From CAYTBN01 sp964542165 (GTDB lineage Bacteria > Myxococcota_A > UBA796 > UBA9615 > CAYRNR01), in assembly GCA_964542165.1 (NCBI GenBank), contig CAZITQ010000005.1, positions 1 through 64,000 of the forward strand: a stretch of DNA of 64,000 bases, read 5' to 3'. Positions 25,851 through 33,392 of this stretch are shown here, piece after piece. Below the pieces are notes generated by a model. That model worked only from the letters and a program-made list of their open reading frames with translations, ran no database searches and was not told where the DNA came from. Positions within the stretch are counted from its first letter, which is position 1. Each line of letters begins with the position of its first letter. The translations under genes were made by a program, and so were the position numbers.

Positions 25851-25853
25851 GAC

Positions 25854-26558
25854 CTACCTCACCCTGACCTCAGCGAGCCACTGGTAGGGATCGTCCTCGG
25901 TCTCGCCGGCCATGATCGGGCCGAGCCCGGCACCGATCCAGCGCACGGTGGTCTCGCTGTGGTCCCCATCTGAACGGACCGTGGACACCGTCAGCACCTC
26001 GCCCTCACCGGCGGGCACGGCCGTCACCTTGCGGTCGACGACCTCGTGCTCCTCGGTGTAGGCCACGTCGGTCTGGTGGGCGCCGGTGTCGCAGTCCACC
26101 CAGCGGCTGTCGAACTCCGTGGTCCAGGTGCTCCCCACGTCCGCGTCGGCAGGCCAGATGGTGGGCGTGTTCGCGTGGGTGATGCAGGAGCTGTTGCCCG
26201 GTGAGTCGATTCGCTTCTCGCGGACCAGGTGGACGCCGAGCAGGTCGCACTCGTAGCACAGCTCCCGGAGCTGGTCGCCGGAGGTGCGCTGCTCGCACAG
26301 CTGGCCCTGATCCGGGCGCGCCTCGACGTCGTAGTCGTGGGTCCAGCTGTCACCGTCGAAGTCCAGGGTGACGTTGGCGTGCTCCAGGAAGGCGTAGCGG
26401 TGGCAGTCGCCCTCGAGCACGGGGAGGGGGAGCGGTTCGTCGGAGGTGGTGTCGTCGTCGCCGGCGGAATCGTCGTCGCTGGCCGTGGGGCAGCCCGACG
26501 TCGCGAGGCCTAGCGCCAGTGTCCAGAGCCCGAGCCAGATGCACATGTCGAACCGCAT
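25854..26558 (-). CDS. Asp-tethered lipoprotein, function unknown
   Basis: The protein has 234 residues. ATG at 26558 is preceded by AAAGGAGA. The signal segment ends LATSGC (Cys22), followed by PTASDDDSAGDDDTTSDE, the Asp-rich tether shared by other lipoproteins here. The mature domain contains eight further cysteines, several in C-x-n-C pairs (LCYECDLLG), so it is probably disulphide-stabilised in the periplasm or on the surface. No family is recognised. It converges on the MopE-repeat gene with a 3-bp gap, and its upstream side opens onto the repeat-rich island 26559-27406. Confidence 0.7.
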   Translation of the reverse strand: MRFDMCIWLGLWTLALGLATSGCPTASDDDSAGDDDTTSDEPLPLPVLEGDCHRYAFLEHANVTLDFDGDSWTHDYDVEARPDQGQLCEQRTSGDQLRELCYECDLLGVHLVREKRIDSPGNSSCITHANTPTIWPADADVGSTWTTEFDSRWVDCDTGAHQTDVAYTEEHEVVDRKVTAVPAGEGEVLTVSTVRSDGDHSETTVRWIGAGLGPIMAGETEDDPYQWLAEVRVR

Positions 26559-26582
26559 GCCGTCTCCTTTGGGGAGCATACC

Positions 26583-26631
26583 AGGAGCAGGAGCAGGAGA
26601 AGGAGCAGGAGAAGGAGCAGGAGAAGGAGTG
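26583..26631 (+). repeat. GAGCAG/GAGAAG hexamer repeat
   Basis: The repeat has about eight hexamer units, arranged mainly as a 12-base GAGCAGGAGAAG period. It lies about 25 bp upstream of the minus-strand lipoprotein start. It is a plausible slippage-prone microsatellite; its effect on expression is unknown. Confidence 0.75.
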
Positions 26632-26667
26632 GAAGCGGGACCAGAAGTGCAGGCGGGGCGAATAAAG

Positions 26668-26725
26668 CCCCTCCCCGCCACCCTCACCGGAGGGCGGGCG
26701 GGTGGGGGAGGGTGGCGGGGAGGGG
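26668..26725. repeat. Long perfect GC-rich hairpin
   Basis: Arms of 18 bases, 26668-26685 (CCCCTCCCCGCCACCCTC) and 26708-26725 (its exact reverse complement), flank a 22-base loop. It looks like a REP/BIME-type dispersed element or a transcription barrier. It sits upstream of the minus-strand lipoprotein gene, so it is not that gene's own terminator. Confidence 0.75.
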
Positions 26726-26738
26726 TGGGCGGTAGAGG

Positions 26739-27133
26739 AGGAGGAACTCGCATTGCTTCGCTCGCTCGTGGGGAGCGGGGGACAAGAGNNNNNNNNNNNN
26801 NNNNNNNNNNNNNNNNNNNNNNNNNNNNNNNNNNNNNNNNNNNNNNNNNNNNNNNNNNNNNNNNNNNNNNNNNNNNNNNNNNNNNNNNAGAGGAGGAGGA
26901 ACTCGCATTGCTTCGCTCGCTCGTGGGGAGCGGGGGACAAGAGGAGGAACTCGCATTGCTTCGCTCGCTCGTGGGGAGCGGGGGACAAGAGCAGGAATTC
27001 GCATTGCTTCGCTCGCTCGTGGGGAGCGGGGGACAAGAGCAGGAATTCGCATTGCTTCGTTCGCTCGTGGGGAGTTGGGGAGAGGAGGAGGAACTCGCAT
27101 TGCTTCGCTCGCTCGTGGGGAGTTGGGGATTGG
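26739..27133 (+). repeat. 48-bp tandem repeat array
   Basis: One unit (26739-26786) precedes the N run. Five units follow at 26894, 26942, 26990, 27038 and 27086 with an exact 48-base period, and the last units are diverged at the 3' end. The core is CTCGCATTGCTTCGCTCGCT followed by CGTGGGGAG. The units on either side of the gap are not in 48-base phase (offset 155), as expected if the gap length is arbitrary. The true array is probably longer. It has no unique spacers, so it is not a CRISPR. Confidence 0.85.
26789..26888. other. Assembly gap (100 N)
   Basis: There are exactly 100 ambiguous bases inside the tandem array, the conventional length for a scaffold gap of unknown size. The assembler presumably failed to resolve the 48-bp repeats. 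Confidence 0.97.
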
Positions 27134-27215
27134 GGTGGTTCTTTGTTGGGGTGGCACAGGGAGCTTGTTCGCTGTGGATGGCTTGTTGCCGGCTTTCTGC
27201 GCGGAACGCCCTCCG

Positions 27216-27396
27216 CCCGGCCAGCGGGGCCCGTTCCCGCCAGCGTTTCGTCCTTCTGGCACGGCCGGGGCTCGCGTCAAGGACGGGCCCTGCGGGCCCG
27301 CCGCTGCGCGGTGCGGCTGCGCCGCATCCCTGACGAGAGCCCCTTACCCGTGCCCTTCGGACTCCACGCCGGCGGGAACGGACCCCGCTGGCCTGG
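27216..27396. repeat. 26-bp inverted repeat upstream of four-helix-bundle gene
   Basis: Arm 27216-27241 and arm 27371-27396 are reverse complements with 2 mismatches in 26 (second arm GGCGGGAACGGACCCCGCTG then GCCTGG). They are separated by 129 bases. The second arm ends 10 bp before the ATG at 27407 and includes the start of its ribosome-binding site. It may be a mobile-element remnant or a structured leader. Confidence 0.6.
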
Positions 27397-27406
27397 AGGC
27401 TTCGTC

Positions 27407-27727
27407 ATGACCCGCTACCTCGACCACGAGAACCTCATCGCCTACCAGCTGGCTCTCGACCTGGCCCGCTGGCTCCGCTACCAAGCGCGCTTTCCCCGCA
27501 GAGAGGCAACCCTGAGGGACCAGGCCCAGAGGGCCGCGGACTCGGCGGTCCTCAACCTGGCCGAAGGGTGCTGTCGTGAGGGAAAGGACCGCCTCTACCA
27601 CTTCCGCGTGGCCAAGGGATCGGCGTCCGAATGCTGTGCCGTGTTCGACCTGGTGGCCGTCGACGGTGCCGGGGAACGGCAGGAGCAGCTACGGCGGATC
27701 GTAGCGCTCATCTGCGGACTGAGATGA
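27407..27727 (+). CDS. Four-helix-bundle protein (IVP/S23-type)
   Basis: The protein has 106 residues and starts at ATG 27407 with GGAGG upstream. ENLIAYQLALDLARWLR, RREATLRDQAQRAADSAVLN and LAEGCCREGKDRLYHFRVAKG follow the pattern of the '23S rRNA intervening-sequence / four helix bundle protein' family. That family is related to the Avd accessory proteins of diversity-generating retroelements. No rRNA gene or reverse transcriptase is nearby. Such genes are typically solitary and associated with repeats, as here. The biochemical role of the family is not established. Confidence 0.8.
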   Translation: MTRYLDHENLIAYQLALDLARWLRYQARFPRREATLRDQAQRAADSAVLNLAEGCCREGKDRLYHFRVAKGSASECCAVFDLVAVDGAGERQEQLRRIVALICGLR

Positions 27728-27791
27728 GGTGGAGCGGCGGACCGCGGCGCCGTGGTCTGCTGATACGATGGTCTACAGGGAGGGGAGTCAG

Positions 27792-28799
27792 ATGACCCCG
27801 CTCGCGTACCCGGCCATGCTCGCGATGCTCGCCCTCCTGGTCGGCTGCCCCACGGGCTCTGGCGACGACGACTCCCTCGCGGACGACGACGCATCCGGGG
27901 ACGACGACACCGGGGGAGACGACGACACAGCGGACGACGACACCGCGGACGACGACACCGCGGACGACGACGACAGCGTCCCCATCGACGACTGGCTCCA
28001 GGTCGCGGTCGGGGATTACTACTCGTGCGGGATCAGGGGCGACGGGACGCTCCGTTGCTGGGGATGCGAAGGCTACGGGTACATGCGCTGGGACCCGTGC
28101 GATCCCCCGGAGGGCCAGTACCTGACCATCGACGGGGGCGCGCTCAACGCCTGTGCCTTCGACCAGGACCATCGGCTGGTGTGCTGGGGCTACCCCGGCC
28201 ACGGCGTCAACGATGTCCCGGTCACTCAGTTCTCGTCCTTCAGCGTCGGACAAGGGCACGCATGTGGGCTGACCGCGGATGGAACGATCGAGTGCTGGGG
28301 ATGTGCCCAGCAGCTGTTCGACTACGGGCAGTGCGAGTCGCCCGAGGGCCACTTCTCCCAGGTCGCGGCGGGCTACCGCCACACCTGCGCCTTGCGATCC
28401 GATGGCAGCGTCCATTGCTGGGGGTACAACGACGGAGGCGAGTGCGAGCCCCCTGCGACGTTGTTCACGGGGATCGACGCCGATGCGATCACCTGCGGAA
28501 TCGACGGCGCGGGCACCCTCGAGTGCTGGCCCATGCACCACTCCGACAACGACCATGAGTACGTGGACCTCAGCGCCGCGACCCTCAACGTCTGCGGCAT
28601 CACGACCGACGCTTTGGCCCGTTGTCACGGTTTCGACCACTACGGCCAGTGCCTCGCCCCGGGCGGCGAGTTCAGTCAGGTCGCCGCCGCCTATGCCCAC
28701 ACCTGCGGACTGAGAGCGGACGGCCAGATCGAGTGCTGGGGCTGTGGAGGATCGTACGACTACGAGCAGTGCGACGTGCCCATGCAATCCAGGCGGTGA
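27792..28799 (+). CDS. RCC1-like repeat lipoprotein with long Asp tether
   Basis: The protein has 335 residues. ATG at 27792 follows AGGGGAG; an in-frame ATG at 27768 is less likely. The signal segment ends LALLVGC (Cys19). A tether of about 40 residues, rich in DDD and made of GDDD/ADDD units, follows. The rest is six or seven RCC1-type blades with the motif ACGLxxDGxxxCWG (for example HACGLTADGTIECWG and HTCALRSDGSVHCWG), which should fold as a beta-propeller on the cell surface. It resembles the lipoprotein at 55930-56850. Function unknown; such propellers generally mediate binding. Confidence 0.8.
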   Translation: MTPLAYPAMLAMLALLVGCPTGSGDDDSLADDDASGDDDTGGDDDTADDDTADDDTADDDDSVPIDDWLQVAVGDYYSCGIRGDGTLRCWGCEGYGYMRWDPCDPPEGQYLTIDGGALNACAFDQDHRLVCWGYPGHGVNDVPVTQFSSFSVGQGHACGLTADGTIECWGCAQQLFDYGQCESPEGHFSQVAAGYRHTCALRSDGSVHCWGYNDGGECEPPATLFTGIDADAITCGIDGAGTLECWPMHHSDNDHEYVDLSAATLNVCGITTDALARCHGFDHYGQCLAPGGEFSQVAAAYAHTCGLRADGQIECWGCGGSYDYEQCDVPMQSRR

Positions 28800-29062
28800 C
28801 CCCCATCGCGTAGCCGCCGGATCGTCACTGCCCGAGGGGGAAGCAGACGGCGATATCGGCCGTGCACGATCGTGCACACTGTGTTTCCCGTCGAATACGG
28901 CCCTGCCCCTGTCCTTCTCCCTGTCCTTCTCCCTGTCCTTCTCCCTGTCCTTTCCCTGTCCTCCTCCCTCTGCCGCCCCGGGCACGCGGCTTCCCTTCCC
29001 GCCCCCGGAGGTAGACAATAGTCGCCCACCAGCTGCGGCGGGGGCAGTGCGGAGGAGGGTCC
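28800..29062. other. Intergenic region with palindrome and CT-rich dodecamer repeat
   Basis: It contains a perfect 16-bp palindrome, GTGCACGATCGTGCAC, at 28862-28877, which may be an operator. A CT-rich repeat at 28909-28966 is built on CTGTCCTTCTCC with about four units. The 3' part leads to GGAGGGTCC, the ribosome-binding site of the MaoC-type gene. No coding sequence is seen. Confidence 0.6.
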
Positions 29063-29935
29063 ATGAAGCTGGATCCCAAGCTCGTCGGCAAGACGCTCAA
29101 GGGCCTGGCTCGAGAGGTCACCTGGCGCCAGACGACCAACTACGCCGCTGCCGTGGGTGATGCCAACCCGCGGTACCTCGACGACACCCGGCACGGGGGC
29201 ATCGTTGCTCCGCCGATCTTCGCGGCTGCGGTCACCTGGCCGGTGCTCTCCAAGTTCAACCTGCAGCTCGACGGCGCCATCCCGCCCCAGGTGCTGCCCA
29301 CGGTGGTCCATGCCAGCGAGCACCTGGAGTTCCACCGGTTGATCCAGCCCGGGGACCAGCTGCGGGTCGGTGGGGACGTGGCGGCGGTGTTCCCCGGGCG
29401 ATCGGGCACGCGGCTGGTGCTGCGGATGACGGTCACCGACGCGGCCAACATGCCCGTGTTCACCGAGTACGTCTGTGCCGTGTGCCGCGGCGTACCCTGC
29501 AACGGCCCCGGTGAGGGGCAGGACGCGTTGCCCGACGTGCCGCGTTTCGACGAGCCCGAGTCGCCCATCTGGACCCAGGAGATCGACGTGCCGGTCCAGA
29601 CCCCCTTCCTCTACGACGGGTGTTCGGACATCTCGTTCCCGATCCACACCTCGGTGCGCTTCGCCCGGGCCGCAGGGTTCCCCAACATCATCCTCCAGGG
29701 CACCGCGACCCTGGCCATGGCGGCCCGCGAGCTGGTGAACCGGGAGGGGGACGGTGACCCCGGGCGGCTGGCGGAGATCGCCTGCCGGTTCACCGGTGTG
29801 GTCCTCCCCGGCAACCCGATCCGGGTACAGCTGCTGCACAAGGAGCGGACCCGCGATGGCAACCGGCTCGCGTTCCGCGTGCTGGACGCCGGCGGCAACC
29901 CGGTCCTGCGGTTCGGCTTCGCCCGCCTGCAATAG
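29063..29935 (+). CDS. Two-domain MaoC-like (double hot-dog) hydratase/dehydratase
   Basis: The protein has 290 residues; ATG at 29063 has GGAGG upstream. Residues 10-140 form an N-terminal FAS1/MaoC-like hot-dog domain (TNYAAAVGDANPRYLDD). Residues 165-290 form a second hot-dog with SFPIHTSVRFARAAGFPNII and GTATLAMAARELV. Proteins of this type hydrate or dehydrate acyl-CoA thioesters in the cytoplasm. The canonical (R)-hydratase dyad GDxNPxH is replaced in the second domain by DISFPIH. The His is kept, but the Asp is shifted by one position and the Asn is replaced by Phe. This variant recurs in relatives I recall, so activity may persist. The gene stands alone between surface-lipoprotein genes. 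Confidence 0.75.
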   Translation: MKLDPKLVGKTLKGLAREVTWRQTTNYAAAVGDANPRYLDDTRHGGIVAPPIFAAAVTWPVLSKFNLQLDGAIPPQVLPTVVHASEHLEFHRLIQPGDQLRVGGDVAAVFPGRSGTRLVLRMTVTDAANMPVFTEYVCAVCRGVPCNGPGEGQDALPDVPRFDEPESPIWTQEIDVPVQTPFLYDGCSDISFPIHTSVRFARAAGFPNIILQGTATLAMAARELVNREGDGDPGRLAEIACRFTGVVLPGNPIRVQLLHKERTRDGNRLAFRVLDAGGNPVLRFGFARLQ

Positions 29936-30021
29936 GGCACCGCTCGCGGCCCGACGCTTTCGCTGCGATCCCCCCCGGGATTGGCTACCCTGGACGGACA
30001 CGGTATTCCAGGGAGGTCTCG

Positions 30022-32895
30022 ATGCAGGTCCGCTTCGTGCTGATCGCGCTGCTGGTCGCGGCGCTCTTCTCGCTCGGCTGCCCCACGCGTGACGACGACG
30101 ACGCCACGGGGGACGACGACTCCACCGGGGACGACGACTCCACCGGCGACGACGACACCACCGAACCGGAGGACGCGGACGGCGACGGCGTCCCAGCCGC
30201 CGACGACTGCGACGACAACGATCCGGACGTCTACCCGGGGGCCGAGGAGCTGTGCGACGGGGTGGACAACGACTGCGACGAGGTCGTGCCGGACGACGAG
30301 GCGGACGCGGACGGGGACGGCTACCGGGTCTGCGAGGGGGACTGCGACGACGAGGCCGCGGACATCCATCCGGAGGCCGAGGAGCTCTGCGACGGCCTGG
30401 ACAACGACTGCGACGGCGTGCTGCCCGACGACGAGACCGACGGGGACGGGGACGGATACCGGGGATGCGAAGGGGACTGCGACGACGCGGATCCCGCGCT
30501 GAACCCGGTGGACGGGGACGGTGACGGACGGTCCACCTGCGACGGGGACTGCGACGACACCAATCCCGATCTGAACGTCGATGACGCGGACGGGGACGCC
30601 TACTCCACCTGCGGCGGGGACTGCGACGACAGCCTGGCGGACGTCTACCCGGGGGCGGCGGACCTCTGTGACGGGGTGGCGGACAACGACTGCGACGGGC
30701 TGACCGACCCGATGGAGGCGGACGACGACGGCGACGGGGTCACCGAGTGCGACGGTGACTGCGACGACACCGACGCCACGAGCTTCGCCGGGGCGACCGA
30801 GGCCTGCGACGGCATCGACAACGACTGCGACGGGGTCGTGCCGGTGGACGAGGCCGATGGGGACGGGGACGCCTCCCGGGTCTGCGACGGGGACTGCGAC
30901 GACGCCGACGCCACGGTCTACCCCGGGGCGCCCGAGCTCTGCGACCAGCTGGACAACGACTGCGACGCCGAGGTGGACGAGGACACCGGGGACGACCTGG
31001 ACGGGGACGGCTTCAACGTCTGCGTCGGCGACTGTGACGACGAGGACGCCACCAGCTTCCCCGGTGCGACCGAGGTCTGCGACGGGGCCGACAACGACTG
31101 CGACGGCGCCCTCCCCCTCGACGAGCAGGACGTGGACCTGGACGGCTGGATGGACTGCGAGGGGGACTGCGACGACACCGATCCCTCGCTGGAGCTGGAC
31201 GACCTGGACGCGGACGGGTTCACCACCTGCGCCGGGGACTGTGACGACATGGACCCGGATCTCGAGCCCGCCGACCTGGACGCGGACGGGGTGAGCACCT
31301 GCGACGGCGACTGCGACGACGCGGATCCGGCCAATCTGCCCGGCAATCCCGAGATCTGTGACGGCCAGGACAACGACTGCGACGGCAACGTGGACGGCGA
31401 CGACCCCGACGCGCCCGACGAGGACGGGGACGGGGTCAACGGCTGCGACGACTGCGACGACGCGGACCCGGCCAACTTCTGGGGCAACACCGAGGTCTGC
31501 GACGGCCAGGACAACGACTGCGACGGGGTGGCCGAGAACGGCCTGACCTTCGACGCGGACGGGGACGGCCACTCCACGCCGGACAGCTGCGAGGGGTCCC
31601 AGGACGACTGTGACGACGCCGACCCGGCCAACTTCCCCGGCAACGCCGAGCTCTGTGACGGCCAGGACAACGACTGCGACGGGGTGGCGGACGACGGTCT
31701 GACCTTCGACGCGGACGGGGACGGTCACTCCACGCCGGAGTCCTGCGAGGGGACGAAGGACGACTGCGACGACGCTGATCCGCAGAACTACCCGGGCAAC
31801 GACGAGAGCTGCGACGGCCAGGACAACGACTGCGACGGGCTGGCCGACGACGCCGATCCCGACATCCCCGACGGCGACGGCGACGGGGTGCCCGCCTGCG
31901 GCGACTGCGACGACGGCGACCCGAACAACTTCCCGGGCAACAGCGAGGCCTGCGACGGGGTGGACAACGACTGCGACAGCCTGGTGGACGACGACGATCC
32001 CGACGTGCCGGACGACGACGGCGACGGCGTGCCCTTCTGCGGTGACTGCGACGATGGCGACGGCGCCAACTACCCGGGCAACACCGAGGTCTGCGACGGG
32101 CAGGACAACGACTGCGACGGGGTGCCCGAGGCCAGCGAGGCGGACGACGACGGCGACGGCTGGATGGTCTGCGAGGGGGACTGCGACGACGGCGACGCGG
32201 ACCTGAACCTGGACGACGCCGACGGCGACGGATTCGACACCTGCGGGGTCCTGCTCGGCCAGGCGGACTGCGACGACACCGACGAGCTCACCTACCCCGA
32301 CGCCGACGAGCTGTGCGACGAACTGGACAACGACTGCGACGGCACGATCGACGAGGGCGTGGTCGGCAACGGCGTCGACTGTCCCGCCGAGGACTGCTCG
32401 GAGATCCTGGACCTGGACCCCAACGCCGTGGACGGCGACTACATCCTCGACGCGGGCACCTACTGGTGCGACATGACCAATGACGGCGGCGGCTGGACGA
32501 TGGTCTACGAGGCGGCCTACCTCTACGGCACCGGCTACGACACCACCTACTACAATACCGAGGGCTTCACCTGGTCCGAGGTCCTCTTCCTGTGGAACAG
32601 TGGCTCGGTCCACGCCCACTGCACCTACCCCGAGTCCCTCACCGGCTGCAACAACCTGGGCTTCCAGTTCGCGGCCGAGAACTGGGGCGTGGCGCTGAAC
32701 TGGGGCTCCAGCCTCTGCGGGATGCAGGTCACCAGCTACGAGGCGTCCACCACCTATCTCAACACCTGGGACTTCATCATCGCCCGCGCCGAGTCCACCG
32801 ACACCATCCGCCTGGGCACCCTCGAGGGCATCGCCCAGTGCACCACCGGCGACAATCCCGGGTCGGCCTACACGGACATCCTCGTCCGTCGCTGA
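30022..32895 (+). CDS. MopE-type repeat lipoprotein with fibrinogen-like C-terminus
   Basis: The protein has 957 residues and starts at ATG 30022. Its signal segment ends LFSLGC (Cys20), followed by PTRDDDDATGDDD and further GDDDST units. About 13 copies of CDGxDNDCDG alternate with DxDGDGxxxCxGDCDD up to about residue 780, a very acidic, Cys-rich, probably metal-binding stalk. The C-terminal 165 residues begin AVDGDYILDAGTYWCDMTND then GGGWTMVYE, the hallmark of a fibrinogen-related domain (FReD), which binds glycans or acetylated groups. This is probably a surface adhesin. It is built like the protein at 22305 but with a different head domain. Confidence 0.82.
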   Translation: MQVRFVLIALLVAALFSLGCPTRDDDDATGDDDSTGDDDSTGDDDTTEPEDADGDGVPAADDCDDNDPDVYPGAEELCDGVDNDCDEVVPDDEADADGDGYRVCEGDCDDEAADIHPEAEELCDGLDNDCDGVLPDDETDGDGDGYRGCEGDCDDADPALNPVDGDGDGRSTCDGDCDDTNPDLNVDDADGDAYSTCGGDCDDSLADVYPGAADLCDGVADNDCDGLTDPMEADDDGDGVTECDGDCDDTDATSFAGATEACDGIDNDCDGVVPVDEADGDGDASRVCDGDCDDADATVYPGAPELCDQLDNDCDAEVDEDTGDDLDGDGFNVCVGDCDDEDATSFPGATEVCDGADNDCDGALPLDEQDVDLDGWMDCEGDCDDTDPSLELDDLDADGFTTCAGDCDDMDPDLEPADLDADGVSTCDGDCDDADPANLPGNPEICDGQDNDCDGNVDGDDPDAPDEDGDGVNGCDDCDDADPANFWGNTEVCDGQDNDCDGVAENGLTFDADGDGHSTPDSCEGSQDDCDDADPANFPGNAELCDGQDNDCDGVADDGLTFDADGDGHSTPESCEGTKDDCDDADPQNYPGNDESCDGQDNDCDGLADDADPDIPDGDGDGVPACGDCDDGDPNNFPGNSEACDGVDNDCDSLVDDDDPDVPDDDGDGVPFCGDCDDGDGANYPGNTEVCDGQDNDCDGVPEASEADDDGDGWMVCEGDCDDGDADLNLDDADGDGFDTCGVLLGQADCDDTDELTYPDADELCDELDNDCDGTIDEGVVGNGVDCPAEDCSEILDLDPNAVDGDYILDAGTYWCDMTNDGGGWTMVYEAAYLYGTGYDTTYYNTEGFTWSEVLFLWNSGSVHAHCTYPESLTGCNNLGFQFAAENWGVALNWGSSLCGMQVTSYEASTTYLNTWDFIIARAESTDTIRLGTLEGIAQCTTGDNPGSAYTDILVRR

Positions 32896-33074
32896 GGTCC
32901 TCCCCCCGCCGATCCGAACCGGATCGCGGGTGCTCCAATTCTTGACCAGCCCCGCCCTCGATCCACGCCCCCGTCGCCCGTATTCCCCCGGATTCCCCCG
33001 GTGTGGCCCTTGCACGCGTCTTGCGTATTTCCCTGGTGAGCCGTAGGCAGATCCATGCAAGGGACGGAAAGGAC

Positions 33075-33365
33075 ATGGCCGGGAACGACGACCAACAACT
33101 GCGGACCCTGATGAGAATCGCCGGGGAGCTGCGGGACGCGGCGAGTGGAGGATCGGCTGACGCGCCAGACGTACACTGCCTCACCCTGTTGAGGGTGGCC
33201 GACGACATGGGGCGTCGCCTGGAGCGCTACTGCCGCAGCGAGATCGCGAGGCACGACATGCTGCGGTCGCTGGGGCTCGAGATCGACAGGCCGGGCATCG
33301 TCTACGTTCCGGAAGAGGACGGAGAGCGGATCTCCGCGGGGGACTCGGGCGAGATCGGGCCCTGA
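33075..33365 (+). CDS. Small hypothetical protein
   Basis: The protein has 96 residues. ATG at 33075 follows GGAAAGG. It is mostly helical and charged, with LTLLRVADDMGRRLERYCRS in the middle and no signal peptide or membrane segment. Codon third positions are G/C-rich like its neighbours, which supports coding. No family is recognised. It converges on the ion-channel gene with a 27-bp gap. Confidence 0.5.
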   Translation: MAGNDDQQLRTLMRIAGELRDAASGGSADAPDVHCLTLLRVADDMGRRLERYCRSEIARHDMLRSLGLEIDRPGIVYVPEEDGERISAGDSGEIGP

Positions 33366-33392
33366 CCGGATCGGCGACGGAAGGGTGGGCGG

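Larger units (their letters stand above)
26559..27406. other. Repeat-rich non-coding island containing an assembly gap
   Basis: These 848 bases hold, in order, GA-rich hexamer repeats, an 18-bp-arm hairpin, 48-bp tandem repeats interrupted by 100 N, and a 26-bp inverted repeat just before the four-helix-bundle gene. Open frames across it are repeat translations and are not supported as genes. Confidence 0.8.

Noticed and set aside
26739..27133. CRISPR-like array
   Set aside because: The 48-bp units are directly contiguous with no unique spacers, and no cas gene is present; it is an ordinary tandem repeat.
26350..27333. Open frames through the tandem repeat on both strands (ERAKQCEFLLL / EEELALLRSLVGS units)
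   Set aside because: They arise because 48 is a multiple of 3, so every frame stays open; they include the N gap and lack credible starts.
27407..27727. Diversity-generating retroelement (Avd-like protein)
   Set aside because: The four-helix protein belongs to the wider IVP family, but no reverse transcriptase or template/variable repeat pair is found nearby.
29611..33060. 1149-residue minus-strand open frame
   Set aside because: It is an antisense translation of GAC-rich MopE repeats (Val-rich), with no domain and no ribosome-binding site.
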